The translations under genes were made by a program, and so were the position numbers. DNA of 64,000 bases from positions 25,857,033 to 25,921,032 of the forward strand of contig CM049309.1 of NCBI GenBank assembly GCA_026874595.1, given 5' to 3'. Positions 57,051 through 64,000 of this stretch are shown here, piece by piece. The notes beneath the pieces are model-generated. The model saw only the letters and a program-made list of their open reading frames with translations, made no database searches and was not told the DNA's origin. The first letter of the stretch is position 1. Every line of letters starts with the position of its first letter. This DNA is from Sipunculus nudus. Lineage: Eukaryota > Annelida > Sipuncula > Golfingiida > Sipunculidae.

Positions 57051-57960
57051 ATGCCAGTCCATTCCAATCTTACTTCAAAATTGATTAGATCTAAAGTGTG
57101 GTTTCTGGGCATGAATAACAAAGGTGAGTCTGCAGTCAGAAACTGCCTCCCATGTGAAACAACTTACTCAGAATGCAAACAGATGGAGCCACTACACATG
57201 TCAGAACTACCACCTGGGACATGGCAACACCTGAGCACAGACTTCTGTGGTCCACTTCCCCACTGGAGAATATTTTATTGTGATAACTGATTAATATTCT
57301 AGATTCCCAGTTGTTGAAATAATCATGTCTGTGTCTGCAGATACTGTCTTACCAGTAATAGACAAAGTTTTTGCCACATTCAATTACCCATCCGTTATCA
57401 AGATTGATAATGGCAGTCCATTTAACTCCTATGCATTCATACAATAAGCTAAAACAAACAGATCTGAGCACAGAAAAACACACCGCACTGGCCAAGAGCA
57501 AATGCCCAGGCTGAATCCTTTAACCCTTTACTGTTTACATTTATTTTAGATTTCCGACAAATTCTGACACTATTTATATTTACACTAACAGCCATATCTT
57601 TTCAAGCTTTTTTTGTATCTTTATCAAATTTTCAACAGTTCCCACTAAGAGGGTTTGCTGAAGATTATTGAAAATCATTTAAACTTAGAAATAATATGCA
57701 ATATTTTTGTCCTGAAAGAATCTATACATATCATGGCATTCTAGTTGCCCATTTTGAGTGCTCTTTAGTGGCTTGTAAACAGTAAAGGGTTAATAAGCCT
57801 CTCATGAAGGCAGTGAGAGCTGCCAATGTTGAATCTAAACACTGGAAAGGGGAACTCTACAAATTTTATAAACTCTACAAACTCTACAAAACCAGACTTC
57901 ACCCGATCTGTCAACTGGATTTAGTCCATTTGAGATGATATTTTGGGTATCTTAATGGTG
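57051..57960 (+). pseudogene. Gypsy integrase, frameshifted and split by a MITE
   Basis: Starts with the zinc-binding end (KVWFLGMNN, then CLPCETTYSE), then TDFCGPLP with the first catalytic Asp, then, after a frameshift, KIDNGSPFNS with the second Asp, then AESFN with the Glu. The MITE at 57524-57789 falls just after AESFN; the sequence goes on with KPLMKAVRAANVESKHWKGE. The integrase C-terminal part is about 2 kb further on. Confidence 0.75.
57524..57789. mobile_element. 266-bp piggyBac-type MITE
   Basis: The termini CCCTTTACTGTTTACA and TGTAAACAGTAAAGGG are perfect inverses, and both flanks are TTAA (57520-57523 and 57790-57793). A TTAA target and CCC/GGG start are the mark of the piggyBac superfamily. 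Deleting the element and one TTAA restores an unbroken reading frame in the Gypsy integrase, so it came in after that element. Confidence 0.9.
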
Positions 57961-58149
57961 CTGCATGAGGTGACACAAAGGCTAAAATGGATCTGAATTA
58001 TTTTTAAGGTTTCAACATAGAATTGCTACCAAGGAATGTAATATTTGTAGGAGAGGGCTATCAAAATGGGTGGATTTAAAATAATGAAAAGTTTTGGTGT
58101 AATCTGGTTGACTCTGGTCGAGGAAATCTGTTTATTTTCATTACTGAGC

Positions 58150-59125
58150 AATAATAGGGTGTCAACAGAGATGGTCACCATGCCTATTTGTCAATATTGT
58201 TGATATACAACTGCTCAATTGATTGCTCTAAGAGACAATGTGTATCACAACCATTCATTAAGAACATTGAATCATGAAATTCGTTTGATAGGGCAGAAGC
58301 TCAAAATATCAAAAAGAAGAAGAGGTAAGAAATGAGGTCATAAAATCAACAACCGTCTGCCATATTTGTACTACCAGGTGGGTAGATTTCAACAATCTAA
58401 TTCAAATACCTCTTATTAACAATGAGGTATGAGAACTTGCTCATAGCAATGGATCTAAATTTTCACTCTGAAACTCAGGATCAGATGACATCCTATAGGA
58501 TTCTATAATGGATGCCATGGGATTTGTACCTCATGTGGATTTTCAAACTCATTCATGCATACTCTGGACCAAGTTTTTTTCCAAGGGCATAGCAACCTCT
58601 CTATTCAGGCATGCTGTCAAGGATCCCTAATATCTAACCATTTTGTTGTAGAATGCACTCTGAATGTGTAACACAGCAGTGTAAAAACCATTTGCAGTTT
58701 TGTGGATTTACGAAAATTTAAATATGGAGACTTTTATGAATGATATCAGTCTGGATAATGTAAATGTTGATACACTTGACATCGACATTACTACTGAACT
58801 GCTTGCAAAAGAACTTACCCATGTTCTGGATAAACATGCATGCGCCTGTCAAAACCAGAAGAGTTACTCTTAGGATGAAAAAACCTTTCTACAATCAATT
58901 TTTGAAGAACCAGAAGCATTGTGTTAGAAACAGAGAATACATATGGAGGAAATATAGAGAACCATGTCATAGGAAAGCCTTGAATATGGATAATCCACCA
59001 TTCATGTATGCTTCATCAGTTAACCAACATTGTGATACTTACCATCTATAACCAGACTATAAATCAGTTTACCAGAAGAATTATAGTTGTGAAACTTTGT
59101 TGGTAAAATTTGTGAATGATATACA
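58150..59125 (+). pseudogene. CR1/Jockey-like LINE fragment, end of endonuclease and linker
   Basis: Near 58200, LRDNVYHNHSLRTLNHEIR precedes a basic RRRGKK patch. At 58540-58670 a frame reads VDFQTHSC, then HTLDQVFF, then SNLSI and SNHFVVECTLN, which are the 'H.tLDlv', 'SDHf.v' blocks of a CR1/Jockey endonuclease. 58764-59051 has HAPVKTRRVTLRMKKPFYN, the classic linker before the RT. There is no RT after it. Its position between integrase catalytic and C-terminal parts suggests insertion into the Gypsy element. Confidence 0.75.
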
Positions 59126-59800
59126 GTCCAACCTGTCTGAACGACCACCTGTGAAATGCAGGCAACTGCCTAGTACAACCACTGGATATCAGTCCCTTTC
59201 GAAATTCCATTATATTATCTGTAGATAAAACCTGTGAAATACGACCACCTGGCTATTACAAATTACGGGCAGTGTTTCCTGACCAAAGTGATATATTGAC
59301 CTGCCTTATGGGGGCACTCATTGAGCTACTCACTGACCAGCGCTGACCGGTCGGTTAATTGAACATGCGTGAAGTTGCGGGGACTTGCACCGCTGTTTGT
59401 TTTCACTGCTGGTGGTCGTTTGGGAGGACCCTGGGCCCAGGATCCATGGGCCCATCCTGGGCCCGGAGCCCCGGCTAGGCCACGTGAATGGCTCACACAA
59501 CCACACATGAATGGAGGACCCCCCAAAGTTAATCTTTGACCTGTGCCCCCATGGTTCGTCTTTGTTCTATGATCTATTTAGCATGTTATGAAAGGCGTTA
59601 TTACAAAGTGTGGATAATCTATGATGTTCCTATGAAGCAAGTGATGGTAGTAACCAGGCATACTAATATGCATACTTCCGTCATACATGTCATCTAAATT
59701 TGTGCAGTTCCTAAATTTTCAGAACCTGTCTTATACGACCACCTGTCTGTTACGACCATTAAGTAAAGCTTTAAAAGAATTCTAATGGCTGCCCATTAGG
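59126..59800. repeat. Repeated 'ACCTGT…ACGACCACCTG' phrases; possible DNA-transposon remnant
   Basis: TACAGTCCAACCTGTCTGAA at the left looks like a CAGT-type end; ACGACCACCTG recurs at about 59142, 59238 and 59736, all in direct orientation. No inverted partner was found. A GC-rich block (CCTGGGCCCAGGATCCATGG, a near-palindrome) lies at 59432-59470. Confidence 0.45.
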
Positions 59801-59989
59801 CAGAGAATAATCAATAAAATTTTAACTTTGATCTTTAAATGATTATCAGGAGATGCCCCTCTTTTAACTTCAAAATCTCATAACTAGGGGTTAAGCGAAC
59901 TGGTATGCATTCGAGTAAGTCAGAAAATGTGCTAGAAATTAGCATAAACTGTTGATATTTGCGATATATAAGTAAACAAATTGTAAATT

Positions 59990-60330
59990 GTATCAACCCT
60001 ACACAAAGCTAACCTGGCTTTATGCTCAGTCTTTTCCATCCTGTCAAGCCATTGATCATACTGCAAGGGCAAACGATGCCAAATCCAAAACCAAAATGAA
60101 AGATGCTGCTGACAAACATCACAACACCAAAGCATGTGACATTCAGATAGGTGACGCTGTTCTTGTATAAATTTAATTATATAAATTATCGCGAAAATGA
60201 AACCTATGTGAAGAAGAGGTCCCACCGCTGAAGCTAACTCGGGAGGAAAAGGATTGCTATATTATGTCAAGTCTTTCAAATTATCTGCCAACAATCAAGA
60301 GTAATGCTTATTTGTTCCACGTTTCCTTGG
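59990..60330 (+). pseudogene. Gypsy integrase C-terminal remnant
   Basis: DAKSKTKMKDAADKHHN, then IQIGDAVLV fits the 'D...K.KMK..aD' and 'GD.VLV' blocks after the integrase core. Frameshifted text follows to about 60330 (EEVPPLKLT). The gap from 57960 is filled by the LINE fragment and the 59126-59800 repeat. No 3' LTR is recognised after it. Confidence 0.6.
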
Positions 60331-60464
60331 ATCCCTGTCCCATCGTTACAATTTCACTGCTCATCTTTTTTATTTAATATAATTAATTCATATAATAATT
60401 GATATGCTCTGTGAAGACTATTGTTTGGCGTGCTCACAAAAATGGACCCCTCAGAAACAATGAA

Positions 60465-63100
60465 ACAAGGGACCTATGGGTCACGACGCTCAGCTGTTAT
60501 ATATGATTAAAAAATATGATTTAGGAATGAGGCATATGCTGGTTTGGTGTGGTAATAAATATAGGCTTTATTATGAGTTGTTGGTGTTTAGCTTATGTAT
60601 GATTATGATATTATCTTTGGAGACAGGGAAGAGGATTGATTTCATTTATTTTATTAACAAATGGAGTACTATTGTCACACAGATTTTGACTTGGCCATAT
60701 AACTTATAAGCAGAACATAGGATATAAGAGTTTAACTATTTATTAAAAAAAAATTACAAATATTGTCCCAAATATAATTTTTATTAAAAATAATAAGAGA
60801 ATCTTATGATTTTTAAAAATGAAATATAACTGAAATGATTATTAAAATAATATTAAAGAATATATTCATGAATGCATTCATGAATACATTTTGAAAGTAT
60901 TTGCACTGGTATTCATATACTTTCATTTTTACCTGAATTCCAATTCTTTATGCAAGACATTTTATAATGGAGTACATATTCATATTCGTATTTAAATACA
61001 ATTGCAAAGTTTTCCCACCATTACTGGCATTTATTCAGTTTTCACCAAACAATTATGTTGAGAATCCAGAATATACAAAATTCACACATTTAAATTATGA
61101 TCAAAAGTACCTGGTTTTATGGCTTTTATTTATATTAAAAAAAAAATGTAATATATTCATTTTGGACTAATTTCACATCAATGTACACACTAGACACAGT
61201 AGGAATCTAGATTAATAATATCAACTGCATCTTTGTCTATCATTAATTTCCTTCATATGATCCCTAATGATTAGTAATGAATAATATGATTTACTTTTTT
61301 ATCATTAAAATTGAACTGAAAAAATACCATAGGTGACTGCATGGTGTTATTTGGAGTACGTGACATTCTATCCATCGATACAAGATTCTTTTATCATCAG
61401 TAACTGCAAGTTGATTTCCTGTTATTATAAACTAACAAATTATTTTTTATTTTTCTTTAATTTGTTATTAAAAAACAATAAAAATTTATTAATTTATTGT
61501 TAATTGTTATGTTGTTGGTTAAAACTACTAGATGAGTTGGGTTGGACACCTGGATCAACTGTGGCTGGCCATAAGCTGCCTACCTGCAACAGTGTATGGC
61601 TCGCCTCAAGCATGCATAATTTGCTGAAAGTTCAACTAGGTCAACATACAGGTGACTCTAGAGGGGCTGGAGAGAGTTAAGGTCTGACATGGTCTCATAA
61701 AAACATTAATAAAAGCTACAATTTTTGGCCAATTTCTTTCAGCTTTCTAAACTAAAAAGCTGAAATCCTTGTGTGCATGATATGAAAATTATATCAACCG
61801 TGCTCACAGGAAACAAATGTGCCATGGTCAAAGTTGGGCAAAATTTAAGGTACTAATTTTATATTTATACTAATAACATATAAAATTTGAAAAATTCAGG
61901 ACTAATTTGGGGTATTCAATTGAATCTTGATTAAATAATGTTACATCCCTGGCAAAAAAACTCTAGCTTCAGCAATCCCCTTGTTAAGGGAGTAAATATA
62001 TTTCTTGATTTTTTACATAGTGCATTATGTTTGGGCCCATAACTTAAAACAATTACGCAATACTGACATCATTTCTGGCATATGCATAGAGAATGTATAG
62101 AAAAATAGGTATATTATATATGATTAAAGTCAGATCAGTGGTTTTGATATTAGGCAGTCTTGAAGTGTAACAATGGGTTTTTAATGGAAAAATGAAGTTT
62201 TTCATTAATATCTCGAAGGTATTAAGTCCTAGTGACCAAATTCTTGGCATGGTAGGGAATTTTGGAGACATCTAATTGTATGCCAAATTTTAGGAACTGA
62301 GAGCTGAAGCTGGTGAGCTGAGCTCTTGCAAACTGCATAACACTAGCTTGATGTAAACAATTTGTTACATGGTGCTTGAAAACTTGAATAAAATCTACAG
62401 TTTTTGATCAACTGGTTTCAAATTTTTGGTGTTAACAGACAAAATGCTAACAAAAACATGCTGAGAAAATTAAATCCACAGTACTTACAGTAAAAAAACA
62501 TGCCATGGTCAAAGTTGGGCAAAATTTAAGGTACCAATTTTTTATTTTTGTTAATATTTTAAAAAATTTAAAAGATTTTGATCTAATTTTGGGTATACAA
62601 TTTAATTTTGATAAATTAAAGTTATATTACTGGAAAAAAAGTCCATAGCTTTAACAAGTTTTGTGTTAAGTGATCAAATATCTTTCCTGATTTTTTACAA
62701 AATGCATTATGTTTGGGCCCATAACTTTTTTAAATTATATAATACAGACATAATTTCTGGCATGTACATAGGAACTATATAGAAGAATATTTATGGTAAA
62801 TATGAGGGAAAACAGATGAGTGGTTTTGATATTAGGCAGTCCTGAAGTGTGAAAATAGGTTTTTAATAAAAAAAATTGAGGTTTTTCCTTAATTTCTCAA
62901 AGGAACGAAGTCACAAAGACCCAGTTTTCGGCTTGGTAGGAGATCTTGGGGACATCTAACATTATGCTGAATTTTGGATTCCTAGGTCTTACGGTTTCAA
63001 AACGTGCCACAACTACGGACGGACGGACGGACGGACAGACGGACGGACGACGGACAATGGACCACGACTATAGCTCAGATGACTTATAGTCAGCTGAGCT
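60465..63100 (+). mobile_element. Complete-looking B element with D core
   Basis: The leader is ACAAGGGACCTATGGGTCAC, GACGCTCAGCTG; then about 1.2 kb of AT-rich sequence, two D units (GATATTAGGCAGTC at 62148 and 62829, 681 bp apart), a clean GACGGACGGACGGACAGACG tract, the 31-nt hairpin and GAGCT. It is the clearest full-length copy with this core. It has no coding frame of note. Confidence 0.8.
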
Positions 63101-63109
63101 AAAAATGAA

Positions 63110-63840
63110 AATAGCCAAATGTTATATAAAGCAAACCACAGTATGTGGACAGATGACCACTGTGACCTTGAAATTGAACCTTATGACCCCAAAATCAATC
63201 TGGTTCATCTCCTATTTGCAGGTCAGCTATATGTGTTAAATGGAAGATTTTGGAAGAAAAGTTTGGCTTAAAATGCATCCAGAATCTTTCTAAATAAGTG
63301 GGTCCTGTGACCTTGACCTTTGGACCCCAAAATCAAAAGAGTTCTTATAGTATTGGTGGGTCATTTATGAGTCAAGTTGGAAACCAATATGTCAATCCAA
63401 ACTTTAGTTATCATCAGGAAACAAATATGCAGACAGATGGCCCTTGTGAGCTCGACAAATTACCTTGTGACCCCATATTGATCAGGTCCTTCCCCTATTG
63501 GCAGTTCAGCTATTTGTGCAAGATGGAAGGTTTGGTTGAAAAATTGGCTTAAAATGCATCCACAATCTTTCTAAATAAGTGGGTCCTGTGACCTTGACCT
63601 TTTACCACATGAGTTAGAGGTGGGCCATAAAGAAGTTAAGTTTGAAATCCATATATAACTATCCAAACTGGAGTTATCTTCAGGAAACATATTTGACGGA
63701 CATACAGAAGACAAACAGATGGATGCACAGGGTGATTAATATAGGGCATCCACTTATTCAAGCAGGGCCCTAATACCATACAGGGTTTCAGGACTCTAGA
63801 TTAACACAGTTGCAAATCTTACAGTATCATTATAATTTGG
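63110..63840 (+). repeat. 'TGACCTTGACC' tandem units, third copy of this module
   Basis: Three to four units of about 150 bp with GTGGGTCCTGTGACCTTGAC, 'AAAATGCATCCA.AATCTTTC' and 'CAAACTGGAGTTATC'. It matches the core of the B element at 8519 rather than family E in detail. Confidence 0.75.
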
Positions 63841-63847
63841 CAGTCTT

Positions 63848-64000
63848 AAAGTAAAGGACACAAGGCTCAGCTGAAATTGATTATGAGAATATTTGTATGA
63901 TCAGCTGAATATGTCTATAGGGATGTGTTTATGAACTTTTTTTCAAAATGTGGGTCCTGTGATCAAGTTTGAAGCCAATCTAACTATCCAAACTGGAGTT
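63848..64000 (+). mobile_element. B-type 5' leader, running off the window
   Basis: GGACACAAGGCTCAGCTGAA is a worn leader, followed by 'ATGTCTATAGGGAT' as at 8560. The core begins and continues past 64000. Confidence 0.55.

Noticed and set aside
59126-59800. Complete DNA transposon between the direct ACGACCACCTG phrases
   Set aside because: The phrases are direct, not inverted, and no matching right end with TA was found.
10041-63100. A Rep/helicase or transposase gene for the A to E families
   Set aside because: Looked for on both strands and not found; the copies here are all non-autonomous.
1-64000. tRNA, rRNA or snRNA genes
   Set aside because: No cloverleaf with A and B boxes or other RNA signature was seen by eye; a covariance-model search (tRNAscan-SE, Infernal) would be needed to exclude them.

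Overview
This is eukaryotic DNA, most likely from a bivalve mollusc or another marine lophotrochozoan. The reasons are split exons with GT/AG borders, multi-kilobase introns, a neuronal or septate-junction adhesion gene of animal type, and dense nested repeats of the 'Pearl'/Helentron-associated style known from bivalves. The species cannot be fixed from the sequence. No bacterial gene, tRNA or rRNA was recognised.

One host gene is visible, on the minus strand. Eight exons (50862-50976, 39416-39510, 38196-38321, 32953-33135, 30563-30785, 14322-14420, 8039-8184, 2299-2547) join with matching intron phases at all seven junctions. They encode a fibrinogen-like segment, a laminin-G domain, an EGF-like domain and the start of a second laminin-G domain. 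That order is the C-terminal half of the extracellular region of contactin-associated proteins (CNTNAP/Caspr, Neurexin-IV). The gene runs off the window at its 3' end (below position 1), and its upstream exons were not found.

The introns are almost entirely repeats. Four minisatellites lie at or just after the 5' end of an intron: a 63-bp unit at 1-2338, a 45-bp unit at 27501-30077, a 38-bp unit at 36735-38118 and a 37-bp unit at 38826-39420. The 63-bp and 37-bp arrays contain the tail of the adjoining exon together with its splice donor, copied many times.

The rest is dominated by four families of long non-coding elements, here called A, B, C and E. Each has a fixed 5' leader, an inner motif that recurs inverted at the 3' end, long internal tandem repeats, often a GACA/GACGG microsatellite, and (in B, C and E) a 3' terminal hairpin. 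They insert into A-runs without target duplication. I read them as non-autonomous Helentron-like (HINE/Pearl-type) elements. They nest in each other and in an old L1/Tx1-like LINE, and occupied/empty site pairs inside the window fix their ends.

Other mobile DNA includes a decayed Ty3/Gypsy element (54745-60330) broken by a 266-bp TTAA-flanked piggyBac-type MITE and by a CR1/Jockey-like LINE fragment. There is also a pogo-like TA-flanked element (2869-4133) and a 2.6-kb TIR element that splits the 45-bp array (24876-27500). Nearly every element whose direction can be read lies on the plus strand, antisense to the host gene.
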